A stretch of DNA of 26,056 nucleotides from Leptolinea sp. UBA5203 (GCA_002412765.1 DHVR01000017.1:1-26056); one strand, 5' to 3'; positions 15,351 to 23,411 are shown, counted from the stretch's first letter. Translations and numbers: made by a program. Notes: generated by a model not told the origin, from the letters alone.

Positions 15351-16838
15351 TTATTTTGTAACTGGTTTTTTTGGTAAATCTATATCCAAAATATTTATTA
15401 AATCTTCTTCATTGATATCTACCATAGACACAATTCTATTTGCTTGATTATTGATTGTCATTTCAAAAATATTTCGGACTAAACGCCCATTACCAAAAGT
15501 ATGATCTCGAGTGGCATACATATCGGTGAATATACTTAATAAACATTTTCTCGTTTCAGGTGAAATTGTATAGTGACTTTTATCACAAAACAATTCAAAT
15601 ATTTGAGTCAACTCATCTGGGTTATAATCTTCAAAATTAAGAAATTTATTGAAACGGGAACGAAGACCAGGATTTGAGGACAAGAAGTTATCCATTTTTT
15701 CACTATATCCAGCAACAATTACAATGAGATCATCTCTATGATCTTCCATTAATTTCAATAAGGAATCAATAGCTTCTTGTCCATAATCCTTATCGCCACC
15801 GGAACTTAATGTGTAAGCTTCGTCAATAAATAAAACACCTCCAAGGGATTTATTTACAACTTCATTTACTTTTATTGCTGTTTGCCCCACATAACCCGCA
15901 ACCAATCCGGCACGATCTATCTCAATTAAATGGCCTTTGCTTATAATACCAAGTGATTGATAAATTTTAGATATCAACCTTGCAACTGTTGTTTTTCCAG
16001 TACCTGGATTTCCATAAAATACAAGATGCCGTGAAATGGGTTCAATTTTCATACCTTTAGCATGTCGTAATTGTTGGATTTTCAGGAAATTTACTAATTG
16101 GTCTATGTCTGTTTTTACTGAATTTAAGCCGACTAAGGAATTTAATTCAGTAATAAGTTCGTCAAAAGAATTTTGAATAGCGTCTTGCTTTTTGGAGGAT
16201 GGGCCTACTAATTTGCTTGTATTTTCTTCGGGTGTTTTTATATAATCAATTTTATCATTTATGAATATCCCCATATCTGGTTCAACTTCATCATAAGTGA
16301 TATCTGGCACGCTAGCTCCAAACAGCCTTTGTTTATACTTTTGCAATGCCAATTTCTGCTTTGGTGATCTATCCCCGTCAATCTCAATTATCTTAAGCGC
16401 AAATCGATAATAAAATACTTTTAATAATTGTGTTGCCATTACAAGTGAAGGCTCATTTTCTAAAACTTCAAGAAATACGAATTGATTTCTCTCAGCATTG
16501 TTTAAATGATTATGAAAACCTTTTTCATTTGAAATCCAATTTCGTACTGAATTGATTAGTCCCCCTTTTATTTCATTTAGATCTTCATATGCCTTATTTT
16601 CAGTAAGATCATCATTGGTCACTTTAGCTATATGAAGAACATTATTAATGAAAACAATCGTCTCCTCACTGATTTCACCATTAATGTTACCAAAATATGC
16701 ACCAATAGATAGAGTTTCAAGTTGAAACACATCATCAATACTTTGTGATAATAATAATGAAAGATACATACCAGTGTCAGTATAATAATGCCGAAAATCG
16801 AAAAAAGTTTTAGGTATAACGAGATCTTCAAAGTTCAT
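15351..16838 (-). CDS. CbxX/SpoVK-type AAA+ ATPase with TerB-like N-terminal region
   Basis: This 495-residue protein has an N-terminal helical region (1-175) ending in YYRFALKIIEIDGDRSPKQK, which resembles the TerB/DjlA helical fold with its acidic D-G-x-x-S turn. A linker (176-225) follows, then a CbxX/CfqX-type AAA+ module. Walker A is GNPGTGKTT (276-284) and Walker B GGVLFIDEA (333-341). Pore-loop-like GLVAGYVGQT is at 311-320, with sensor 1 around VIVAGY (373-378), arginine finger SNPGLRSRF (388-396) and sensor 2 GNGRLVRN (449-456). Proteins of this group remodel or activate partners (for example Rubisco activase CbbX); the target here is unknown. AAGGAG fits upstream TTG codons (16844 or 16847) better than this ATG, so the start may be 2-3 codons earlier. 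The DNA is clearly AT-richer than the flanks. Confidence 0.88.
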   Translation of the reverse strand: MNFEDLVIPKTFFDFRHYYTDTGMYLSLLLSQSIDDVFQLETLSIGAYFGNINGEISEETIVFINNVLHIAKVTNDDLTENKAYEDLNEIKGGLINSVRNWISNEKGFHNHLNNAERNQFVFLEVLENEPSLVMATQLLKVFYYRFALKIIEIDGDRSPKQKLALQKYKQRLFGASVPDITYDEVEPDMGIFINDKIDYIKTPEENTSKLVGPSSKKQDAIQNSFDELITELNSLVGLNSVKTDIDQLVNFLKIQQLRHAKGMKIEPISRHLVFYGNPGTGKTTVARLISKIYQSLGIISKGHLIEIDRAGLVAGYVGQTAIKVNEVVNKSLGGVLFIDEAYTLSSGGDKDYGQEAIDSLLKLMEDHRDDLIVIVAGYSEKMDNFLSSNPGLRSRFNKFLNFEDYNPDELTQIFELFCDKSHYTISPETRKCLLSIFTDMYATRDHTFGNGRLVRNIFEMTINNQANRIVSMVDINEEDLINILDIDLPKKPVTK

Positions 16839-17162
16839 ATTCAACAAATTGCTCCTTAACCAACATTGTCAAATCATATCTATCGTACATTTCCACAGAG
16901 CAAAGTTACATTTTCATTAGGTCTCATACTATTACTCAAACCAGCTACCATTATTGTAATTCTTTATATGGATCAAGTATTGTGTAATAGTGTGAATTAA
17001 ATATTTCTAACCCTTTAGTTTTACCACTTTTTATGAATTAAGGAATAATTAATACATAAATACTAATTTCCTTCTGGAGCATTGACTTTGTTATGAAGTA
17101 AGGGGTATTTCCCGTGAATTAATAGAATCAGTGCCAGTTTTGGGGTTTTCATTGAATAACGT
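16839..17162. other. AT-rich intergenic stretch upstream of AAA+ gene
   Basis: About 320 bases with no open frame of note. It presumably includes the promoter of the AAA+ gene. A TATGAT hexamer on the minus strand about 35 bases before the gene is the only candidate, with no good -35 at normal spacing. No repeat or stable hairpin is seen. Confidence 0.4.
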
Positions 17163-17313
17163 CAATAACCACCCATAAACATTCTACACAAAATCAACAA
17201 AAAAGCGATTCTTTCAAGCCGCCCATTTTATTCCTACTTCCTACTTTCCTATCCCCTTGAGATTGGCGGCGTATTTTTTATCCATCTTCCCTTTGTGGGG
17301 ACTGGTTCAGGTC
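17163..17313 (-). pseudogene. Remnant of a second bacteriohemerythrin gene (3' end plus terminator)
   Basis: This 150-base stretch aligns along its whole length with the tail and downstream region of the intact bacteriohemerythrin gene (18623-18774). On the minus strand it encodes HKGKMDKKYAANLKG followed by a stop, matching HIGRTDRKYAAYYQGD of the intact protein. The downstream block, including the AAAAAAGCG hairpin and CAATAACCACCCAT, is also conserved. Nothing of the hemerythrin N-terminus is left upstream. The retained hairpin (about 17199-17223) could now terminate transcripts from the gene at 17409-17978. Confidence 0.75.
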
Positions 17314-17408
17314 AATAGCTCTGCACGGTATACTCCGTTTCTTATTAACTTAAGATACGAGAACGATTTTTTACATGGATTCCATAAAAAAGTTGATCAA
17401 CCTATTGG

Positions 17409-17978
17409 CTAATCTTTATTGAAATTCAAGGTCTTGTCCAGCTCTAGAATTTTTGTTTTAAATTTTTTTCTATCAGGAAAACTTGCAAACAAATAGAATT
17501 GGATTCTTGAACTAAATGGTAAAAAATCTTGTTGTGTAAAATATGAAGTACATTCAATTTTGGCGGGCTGTTTTGGAAAAATAGTTAAGGTGGGTACTGT
17601 AATAGAGTAGGGAATACCAGATGATGTTCTTTTATAACGCTTAACGGGAAACTTCTTTTTATTCTCACTACTACACAATTCTATTTCGAAACCGCTTATT
17701 GTTTTTGGAATATCTGATTGATTATATACATCCACATTTATCGAAAATTCTATACTTTCTGCCTTATTTATATCAGTCGTAACATCTAATCCACCAGCAT
17801 TATCCCGAATTCTAAATATGATACTTGACTCATTAGATAAAACAATTAATCTGCCTTTGTTTCTTATATATTCTCGGATTAAAAATGAAATCACTGAGCC
17901 CAATATACCAATGATGCCACCAACAAATGCACCAACAATTGCTGCTAAAACCTCTTTTTGTCCAAGAAAATCACTCAT
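17409..17978 (-). CDS. Single-pass membrane protein of unknown function
   Basis: In this 189-residue protein residues 9-34 form a Gly-rich hydrophobic helix (IVGAFVGGIIGILGSVISFLI) with a glycine-zipper look. A basic patch (REYIRNKGR) and a soluble domain (45-185) rich in beta-strand residues follow, perhaps an Ig-like sandwich with alternating strands such as SIEFSINVDVYNQSDIPKTI. There is no signal-peptidase site or catalytic motif. GGGGAT about 9 nt upstream supports the ATG. The AT-rich base composition is like that of the AAA+ gene and suggests transfer. I do not recognise the family. Confidence 0.7.
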   Translation of the reverse strand: MSDFLGQKEVLAAIVGAFVGGIIGILGSVISFLIREYIRNKGRLIVLSNESSIIFRIRDNAGGLDVTTDINKAESIEFSINVDVYNQSDIPKTISGFEIELCSSENKKKFPVKRYKRTSSGIPYSITVPTLTIFPKQPAKIECTSYFTQQDFLPFSSRIQFYLFASFPDRKKFKTKILELDKTLNFNKD

Positions 17979-18060
17979 ATTAAATAATCCCCAATGTACA
18001 CATTAGCAAATATATGGTCTGGAAAGAACCTTTATAATGACACGGTCCAACTTATTCTTC

Positions 18061-18093
18061 AAAACGGGGTTGTTGTTGACAACCCCGTTTTTT
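18061..18093. terminator. Terminator after YjzC-like gene
   Basis: A perfect 13-bp stem (AAAACGGGGTTGT with ACAACCCCGTTTT, 5-nt loop) starts 13 bases after the YjzC-like stop on the minus strand. The stronger T run is on the plus strand. It can work in the minus direction through the TTTT at the stem end. Confidence 0.7.
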
Positions 18094-18106
18094 CAACCAG
18101 TTAAAC

Positions 18107-18295
18107 TTATTTAGATTTATGTTTAGTCTTATCAACTAACGTATAAGTCATTCCTGGCTTAGGCGTTGGTGGAAGCGGTTCGCCTTGAGTAACAGTTACT
18201 TCATGTCCTGTCTTTCCACCTTTTGGTCCAATTTGCTCATATTGTCCAGAGGTATTCGCAATTTGACCAGGTTTTTTACTGCTAGCTTTACCCAT
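18107..18295 (-). CDS. YjzC-like small protein
   Basis: This 62-residue hydrophilic, Lys/Gly/Pro-rich protein has KPGQIANTSGQYEQIGPKGG near the start and EVTVTQGEPLPPTPKPGMTY toward the end. The pattern resembles YjzC-family small proteins, whose biochemical role is unknown. A strong GAGGAGG site lies 8 nt before the ATG at 18295, which decides against the in-frame GTG three codons earlier. It stands alone with its own terminator. Confidence 0.75.
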   Translation of the reverse strand: MGKASSKKPGQIANTSGQYEQIGPKGGKTGHEVTVTQGEPLPPTPKPGMTYTLVDKTKHKSK

Positions 18296-18622
18296 ACTTC
18301 TCACCTCCTCTTGATAGGGAGATCATGTATAATAATAAGGTTAGTAAATTAATAAACATAAATTCCTATTCACAAATATCCATTTCTTTCTTGAGAAGGA
18401 ATGGATATTTTGTTGTCTATCCCGATAATAATAGAACAATTGCTCGAAGAATACAAGTAGGGATGACACTCTTTAATATAATTCTGATATTTAATTCATA
18501 TTTTAAAATGGTGCAATAGTATAAGTTTTAAATAAATCCACAACAATTTTTTGCGGACTTCAACATAACTTTACTTCAACTCAGCTTGCAGCAATTCAAC
18601 TCGCAAGGACTAATTACACCCA
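18296..18622. other. AT-rich intergenic stretch with one hairpin
   Basis: About 330 bases without a supportable gene. A 64-codon plus-strand open frame here is low-complexity and lacks a ribosome site. A hairpin with an 11-bp stem (AAATATCCATT at 18374-18384 with AATGGATATTT at 18400-18410) extends into an imperfect inner stem. It could be a weak terminator or mRNA structure. Confidence 0.4.
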
Positions 18623-18774
18623 CCAATAACCACCCATCTATTCCATTCTACACAAATTCAACAAAAAAGCGACTCTTGCGAGCCGCTCATTTCTTCCTGC
18701 CAACCCTCTTCAATCCCCCTGGTAATAGGCAGCGTACTTTCTATCCGTCCTGCCAATGTGACCAATGATCCAGG
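18623..18774. repeat. Hemerythrin-tail repeat, intact copy
   Basis: This is the functional partner of the degraded copy at 17163-17313, in direct orientation about 1.46 kb away. It spans the last codons of the bacteriohemerythrin gene, its terminator and the CAATAACCACCCAT motif downstream. Similarity is continuous with scattered substitutions and small indels, as expected of an old duplication. Confidence 0.7.
18663..18687 (-). terminator. Rho-independent terminator of bacteriohemerythrin gene
   Basis: On the minus strand, AGCGGCTC, a GCAA tetraloop and GAGTCGCT (one G-U pair) are followed by six T residues. It lies about 22 bases after the hemerythrin stop codon. Confidence 0.8.
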
Positions 18775-19108
18775 TAAAAGTGTCATTGAGCGCATTGCGG
18801 AAGGCTTTGTCATCGTAGGATTCGATCAGGGGTTTCAACTGGAGAAAAGACGCTTTGAAATTGGCGTGAATCTGCCTGTGTTCTTCCAACTGGGGATAGC
18901 CGATCTCGGCCATGAACAGTTCTTCATGCAGAAAATGCTCATCCACGTAATTGGAGAGCGTTTCGTTGAAAATCTGGCGGGCTTCGTCTTTTTTGCCTTC
19001 GGCAATCAAGCTGTAACAGTCATTCAACAAATCCACCAGCACGCTGTGTTCCTCATCCACCACGGGAATGCCAAGGCGAAATTCTGCATCAAAATCAAAC
19101 ATCTTCAT
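18710..19108 (-). CDS. Bacteriohemerythrin
   Basis: A non-heme di-iron oxygen-binding four-helix-bundle protein of about 132 residues, for oxygen sensing, storage or delivery. Numbering from an upstream in-frame TTG at 19114, all ligands are present: H23 in VVDEEH, H60 and E64 in HFLHEE, H79 and H83 in EEHRQIH, H119 and D124 in WIIGHIGRTD. The FDAEFRLGI start is typical of single-domain forms. The ATG at 19108 matches the usual N-terminus, although GGAG spacing slightly favours the TTG. It is followed by a good terminator. The remnant of a second copy lies 1.4 kb downstream. In an anaerobe it may help to scavenge oxygen (inference). Confidence 0.92.
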   Translation of the reverse strand: MKMFDFDAEFRLGIPVVDEEHSVLVDLLNDCYSLIAEGKKDEARQIFNETLSNYVDEHFLHEELFMAEIGYPQLEEHRQIHANFKASFLQLKPLIESYDDKAFRNALNDTFTWIIGHIGRTDRKYAAYYQGD

Positions 19109-19159
19109 CGTCAAGCACTACTCTCCACAATTTGAATATTTATGATTGGAAAAGCTTTT

Positions 19160-19852
19160 CTACCCGATAGTTAGTAGGTTCATAAAGACGAAAATCGAAA
19201 GATTACCTAAATCGGTGAGGAAATGGGATAAAATCGGCCAGCGCAAACTTCGTGTTTTTAAGTAGATCAGGCAGTAAACCACCGTTATTAGTGTCAGAAT
19301 CATTAAAAATGGCAATAAGGCGAAAGGATTATCAGGATCAAATGATTGCATTTTTGAGAACACCCCTAACATCAATGGGTGCATCGCAATAAATAGCAGG
19401 CTGGTATAAATTTTTCCTATATGAAAGGGTAACTCAGCAGTCTCATCAAGAAGAAATCCTCTCCAATACAGCTCTTCACAGGTAGAATTTATAATCGCAA
19501 ATAAAAACCAGGCTGCAATCATGGGAATGGAATTCAAAACATCAAGGTTGGGAAAAAACAATATTGGAAATGCACTCAGTCCGATTAACACGGCCAACAC
19601 CAGCCACCACCTGCTACCGATGGGTTTAGCAAACCAGCCCTTCACCCTTTTCATTCCGCCATATAAACTGACCATGCCAAGCATACATCCCCAATAGACA
19701 CAAAAGACACCCGGCCAGGCCCAATTTCCCCACAAAGCAGTAAAATATTGCGCGGAGAAATGACCCAGAATAAGGATCAGGATTGGGGAAGCCAGGGTGA
19801 ATATTTTTTGCTTGGCTAAACTTTTATTTTGCATCACAACTTGGTTCGTCAT
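19160..19852 (-). CDS. CPBP-family intramembrane metalloprotease (CAAX/Abi type)
   Basis: This 230-residue membrane protein has about seven helices. The motifs of the Rce1/CPBP family are in order: CEELYWRGFL with E126, E127 and R131, H158 in AMHPLMLG, and H210 in LRWPILSHFLTDL. The family includes bacteriocin self-immunity and abortive-infection proteins as well as prenyl-protein-type proteases; the substrate here is unknown. The start codon overlaps the stop of the DNA methyltransferase gene by 4 bases (ATGA), so the two are cotranscribed and translationally coupled. Confidence 0.88.
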   Translation of the reverse strand: MTNQVVMQNKSLAKQKIFTLASPILILILGHFSAQYFTALWGNWAWPGVFCVYWGCMLGMVSLYGGMKRVKGWFAKPIGSRWWLVLAVLIGLSAFPILFFPNLDVLNSIPMIAAWFLFAIINSTCEELYWRGFLLDETAELPFHIGKIYTSLLFIAMHPLMLGVFSKMQSFDPDNPFALLPFLMILTLITVVYCLIYLKTRSLRWPILSHFLTDLGNLSIFVFMNLLTIG

Positions 19853-20721
19853 CCTTTTTCATTTTCAGGAGATAAAGGTTTACCGTTTACATCAAGCCAC
19901 TCGACCTGATCCATCCAGGTAAAGCGCTGTTTCATCACCTCAATCGCCTGGGGGTTATTATCCACCAGAATAAACTCGCGTCCCAGCTCCAGGCACACAC
20001 TGCCAACCGTGCCGCTGCCGGCGAAGAAATCCATCACCGTATCCCCCGGATTGGAGGAGGCCAGGATGATACGCCGCAATACGCCGACCGGTTTTTGGGT
20101 TGGGTAGCCGGTTTTCTCTTTGCTGTTTGTTCCCACGATGGTGTGCCACCAGGTATCCGTGGGGAACTTGCCGCGTTCTTCCTTTTCTTTCCCCACCAGG
20201 CCGGGCGCCATATAGGGGATGCGGTCAACTGCGTCGCGGTTAAAGGTATAGGACTTGGAATCCTTGGCATAATAGAGGATGTTATCGTGCTTGGCGGGCC
20301 ATTTGTCCTTGGAGCGTCCCCCAAAATCATAAGCCCAGATGATTTCATTGAGGAACGAATCCCGGCCAAAGATTTCATCCAACAGAATTTTGCAATAATG
20401 CACTTCGCGGTAATCAATATGGAAATACAGGCTGCCATTGGGTTTGAGCACCCGGTAGGCTTCCAGCAGGCGCGGTTCGAGGAAACCCAGGTAATCATCA
20501 AAAGTATCCTGGTAACCGCGTTCCTTGCCCCGAATCGTGCGGTAGGAAAGGCCCTGAAAGCCGACCCGGTCGCCATTCTCATCGCGCACGGTGGTGAGCT
20601 GGGTGCGTCCTTGCACACGGCCGGTATTGAACGGAGGGTCAATATACAACAAATCCACCGAAGCCTCGGGGATGGTTTGCAGGACAGCTAGATTGTCGCC
20701 AAAATAAATGGAATTTGCCAT
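19849..20721 (-). CDS. Site-specific DNA methyltransferase, beta-class amino-MTase (orphan)
   Basis: This 290-residue enzyme transfers a methyl group from SAM to an exocyclic amino group of adenine or cytosine. The catalytic motif DPPF (28-31, in YIDPPFNTG) comes before the SAM-binding FAGSGT (233-238), the motif order of beta-class (type III-like) enzymes. The central region (35-200) should contain target recognition. DPPF is more common among N6-adenine enzymes. No restriction endonuclease or specificity gene is nearby, so it acts as an orphan or regulatory methylase. No Shine-Dalgarno site precedes the ATG, but a promoter fits a leaderless transcript. Confidence 0.9.
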   Translation of the reverse strand: MANSIYFGDNLAVLQTIPEASVDLLYIDPPFNTGRVQGRTQLTTVRDENGDRVGFQGLSYRTIRGKERGYQDTFDDYLGFLEPRLLEAYRVLKPNGSLYFHIDYREVHYCKILLDEIFGRDSFLNEIIWAYDFGGRSKDKWPAKHDNILYYAKDSKSYTFNRDAVDRIPYMAPGLVGKEKEERGKFPTDTWWHTIVGTNSKEKTGYPTQKPVGVLRRIILASSNPGDTVMDFFAGSGTVGSVCLELGREFILVDNNPQAIEVMKQRFTWMDQVEWLDVNGKPLSPENEKG

Positions 20722-20727
20722 GCAGCG

Positions 20728-20756
20728 ATTTTAACACGCCGCTGAACTTCCGGCAA
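20728..20756 (-). promoter_or_regulatory. Sigma-70-like promoter for a leaderless methyltransferase mRNA
   Basis: On the minus strand TTGCCG (20751-20756) and TAAAAT (20728-20733) are separated by 17 bases, and the ATG begins 6 bases after the -10. The predicted start site therefore coincides with the start codon, which explains the missing ribosome site. Confidence 0.5.
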
Positions 20757-20790
20757 CTTGAAAGCGGATTGGAATTTTAAATTGACGTTT

Positions 20791-22350
20791 TTAAATCGGC
20801 TCGGACTCGTAAAACAGGGTCACGCGATTCCGCCCGTTCTGCTTGGCCTGGTACACAGCCTTGTCTGCCCGGTCAATCAAATCCGTCACCTGGCTGTTGG
20901 CATCCGGAATGATACAAGCCACCCCAATGCTGATCGTGATCTGGATGGAGTATTCCGCAATGTAGAGAATCTTTTCTTCAATTTCAGCACGCAGCCGTTC
21001 AGCGATCTGGTATGCCTGCATCAGGCCCACTTTCGGCAGCATGATGACAAACTCTTCCCCGCCGAAGCGGGCCAAAATATCCTGTCCGCGGATGAACATG
21101 CGGCAGTCATTGCCAAACATCTGCAAAACCTGATCCCCTACGTTATGTCCGTAGGTATCATTGATTTTCTTAAAATGGTCCAGATCGATCATCAAAACAG
21201 AAACCTGCTCACGCTGTGCAGCGATTTTGGGCAGCAATTCCTCTGCCAGCTCCAGGAAATGGCGCCGGTTGTAAATGTTAACCAGCGGATCCGTGATGGC
21301 ATAGGTATTCAACTGATCCATCAGTTTTACGCGCTCGGTCACATCCTGCACCAGGACCAATTTAGCCATCATACCGTCTTTAAAGTCAGAGAATAAGGTG
21401 ATTTTGGCTTCATACTGGCGGTCGAGATGAGGAAATTGTATAACGGAAGGCTCTCCGATTTTTGCATTTTTCATCCAGGTTTGCCACTCCGGAAGCACAT
21501 TTTCAATTTGATCCGGCACGATTGGCCCCTCACAAGAATTGAATAAACGTCGGGCAGAAGCGTTGCAATCCACAATCCGGTCGCGATGATCCACCACCAG
21601 CATGGCATCCTGCATATAATCCACAATCACTTCCCGGGAGATGGGGACGACATCAAACAGACTGTAATAAAAAATCCCGAAGGTGATGGCGAAACCGGAG
21701 ATCGAAAAGCTGATGGGGCTGAAATCTTTAACCAGACCGGGAATCAGGTGAAAGATATAAACCACATTGAAAAGGAAGGGAATCACAGCGGCTATTAATA
21801 AAGCCAGCGTTTGATTGCGATAGACCGTTTTAATCTTGGAAGAATGGTAAACCAGGAAAGAGATACCCGCCACAATCAAGAGATATTGGTAAACCATTTG
21901 CACATAAAAAAATGTGCCGTGTTCCACCCGCATGTAAAGCAGGTTACCAATGGGCATAAACGAGATGGATTTCCATATTAATCCATGGACTTCATTTGTC
22001 CAAACCATAAGAAGGGTCAAAATCCCTGGGACAAAAAGCAGAGCAGTTTTGACGGGTGTGATCCAGGCACGCTTGCCGGTATAGATCAGGACAAACAACA
22101 GCCAAAACACCGGGATCGTCATAATGAAAAAGTAGGCGATTTTGGCATAAATCAAGGTGCCGGTTTCAGTAGGATCGATCAGTTCCATGGAATTAAAGAA
22201 TAACCAGCCGATCACCAGGATGTGATAAACCCCAATGAAATTCGCACCAGGAACATGGGAATGACGAAAAGCATAAATTGCCACACCTAAGGAAAGAGCT
22301 GCGGTTAATACGGCCAGAATAAGAAACAAAGTATATTGATTAATTATCAT
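20791..22350 (-). CDS. Membrane diguanylate cyclase (7TM - PAS - GGDEF)
   Basis: Makes the second messenger c-di-GMP from two GTP. In this 519-residue protein, seven or eight N-terminal helices (about 5-232) resemble the 7TM sensor module of histidine kinases (HisKA_7TM type). A PAS-like domain (about 240-340) contains MQDAMLVVDHRDRIVDCN. The GGDEF domain (about 350-515) has ITDPLVNIYNRRHF, DLDHFKKINDTYGH and the active-site GGEEF (430-434). The inhibitory RxxD site (RGQD, 421-424) lies five residues upstream, predicting product inhibition. No EAL domain is present. The ATG at 22350 lacks a clear ribosome site; an in-frame TTG at 22386 would add 12 residues. Confidence 0.92.
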   Translation of the reverse strand: MIINQYTLFLILAVLTAALSLGVAIYAFRHSHVPGANFIGVYHILVIGWLFFNSMELIDPTETGTLIYAKIAYFFIMTIPVFWLLFVLIYTGKRAWITPVKTALLFVPGILTLLMVWTNEVHGLIWKSISFMPIGNLLYMRVEHGTFFYVQMVYQYLLIVAGISFLVYHSSKIKTVYRNQTLALLIAAVIPFLFNVVYIFHLIPGLVKDFSPISFSISGFAITFGIFYYSLFDVVPISREVIVDYMQDAMLVVDHRDRIVDCNASARRLFNSCEGPIVPDQIENVLPEWQTWMKNAKIGEPSVIQFPHLDRQYEAKITLFSDFKDGMMAKLVLVQDVTERVKLMDQLNTYAITDPLVNIYNRRHFLELAEELLPKIAAQREQVSVLMIDLDHFKKINDTYGHNVGDQVLQMFGNDCRMFIRGQDILARFGGEEFVIMLPKVGLMQAYQIAERLRAEIEEKILYIAEYSIQITISIGVACIIPDANSQVTDLIDRADKAVYQAKQNGRNRVTLFYESEPI

Positions 22351-22498
22351 TGATTGAATTGTATGATTTTTTTGAGAGAAAACCAATAAGCTAGTGTAAA
22401 TTTTGCATTAACATTATTGAAATCCGAATGAAATCATCCCTTTTCTCCCCTTCAGATATCAATATTATTCAATTTACCATCAGCAGGAATGACAAAAT

Positions 22499-22531
22499 TA
22501 AAAAAACCACCACTCGGCGTTTGTGGTGGTT
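22499..22531 (-). terminator. Terminator-like hairpin upstream of the diguanylate cyclase
   Basis: On the minus strand AACCACCAC and GTGGTGGTT form a 9-bp stem with a 9-nt loop, followed by TTTTTTAATTTT. It lies about 150 bases before the cyclase start, oriented to stop transcripts heading into that gene. It could be the end of an upstream transcript, an attenuator or a small-RNA terminator. Confidence 0.7.
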
Positions 22532-22565
22532 CAACCATATTCTAATGATTTTCTAATGTAGCATA

Positions 22566-22571
22566 ATTATA
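22566..22571 (-). promoter_or_regulatory. Possible -10 element (TATAAT) between two terminators
   Basis: A consensus TATAAT on the minus strand lies in an AT-rich setting between the acyltransferase terminator and the hairpin before the cyclase. Only a weak -35 (TTTTTC at 16-base spacing) is present. A transcript from it would be about 60 nt long if it stopped at the hairpin. Confidence 0.3.
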
Positions 22572-22618
22572 CACATTTTTTCAAATTGAAAAAGGGTCAG
22601 GTGGATTAATTTTAAAAC

Positions 22619-22648
22619 AAAAAACGCTGAAGAATTCCAGCGTTTTTT
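22619..22648. terminator. Bidirectional terminator after plsC-like gene
   Basis: AAAAAACGCTG pairs with CAGCGTTTTTT across an 8-nt loop, giving a T run on either strand. It starts about 35 bases beyond the acyltransferase stop codon. Confidence 0.85.
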
Positions 22649-22682
22649 CATTTCATATAGGTATTTTATGGATCTGACTCTT

Positions 22683-23411
22683 TTAGGAGAAAATCGCCTG
22701 CACGCGTTGAATCATGCGGAATACCATGTTCCAGTTGGTCGGATAAAGCTGCATGCGGCGCCGGCTTTTTTGCGCCTGAATCTGGATGGCATTCATGATC
22801 ACCTGAGTGGCAGCCTGAACTTGAGTGATGTCATTTGGATCGCCTTCAAGATGGATGGGGCGACCTACGGTCATGTAATAGGAGCCGCGCACAATCCAGC
22901 GAATAGGGGGCTCACCCGGCTGATCTTTGAGTTTGATTTCAATAGAAGCATTTGGACTGACATGAATCCCCACCGGGATGACAGGCGCTCCGCTTTCCAG
23001 CGCAATACGCGCCGCGCCGCTGTGAGCGTGTCCCATGGTACCATCCGGTGCGCTGAGCATGCCTTCAGGAAAAATACCCACATGGTTGCCGGCACGCAAA
23101 CTTTGCAATGCCTGTTCAACCAATTTACCGCCGCTGCCGCGTTCGCGGGATACGCGATGGTGACCGGCTTTGGCAATCAATTTACCAAGGACAGGAACTT
23201 CAAAAGCAGTTTCAATCACCAGAATATGGATCGGATCGTTTACCAATAAGGGCAGGAGAAACGGATCGGTAGTGGTGGGGTGATTGGATGCAAAAATCAC
23301 CGGCTGGTTGGGAAGGATGCTTTCCTCTACCTTATTAAATTTCGTCAGCAGACGCATGTAATGGTTGACAAATCGTTTATGGTGCTGAAATAACTGGTAT
23401 TGAGTAGCCAT
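22683..23411 (-). CDS. Lysophospholipid acyltransferase family protein (PlsC-like)
   Basis: Transfers an acyl chain to a lysophospholipid, typically 1-acyl-glycerol-3-phosphate to phosphatidate, at the cytoplasmic membrane face. This 242-residue protein has the catalytic H-x4-D motif in NHPTTTDP (H44, D49), the FPEG block (114-117) and the VIPVGIHV strand (144-151). HPTTTD replaces the usual HxSxxD, as in several divergent PlsC-like proteins, so substrate preference may differ. There is no strong membrane helix; attachment is probably peripheral. AGGAA 7-8 nt before the ATG supports the start. It is followed by a bidirectional terminator. Confidence 0.88.
   Translation of the reverse strand: MATQYQLFQHHKRFVNHYMRLLTKFNKVEESILPNQPVIFASNHPTTTDPFLLPLLVNDPIHILVIETAFEVPVLGKLIAKAGHHRVSRERGSGGKLVEQALQSLRAGNHVGIFPEGMLSAPDGTMGHAHSGAARIALESGAPVIPVGIHVSPNASIEIKLKDQPGEPPIRWIVRGSYYMTVGRPIHLEGDPNDITQVQAATQVIMNAIQIQAQKSRRRMQLYPTNWNMVFRMIQRVQAIFS

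Noticed and set aside
18325..18519. 64-codon plus-strand open frame
   Set aside because: AT-driven low complexity, no ribosome site, no recognisable domain, and it contains a hairpin.
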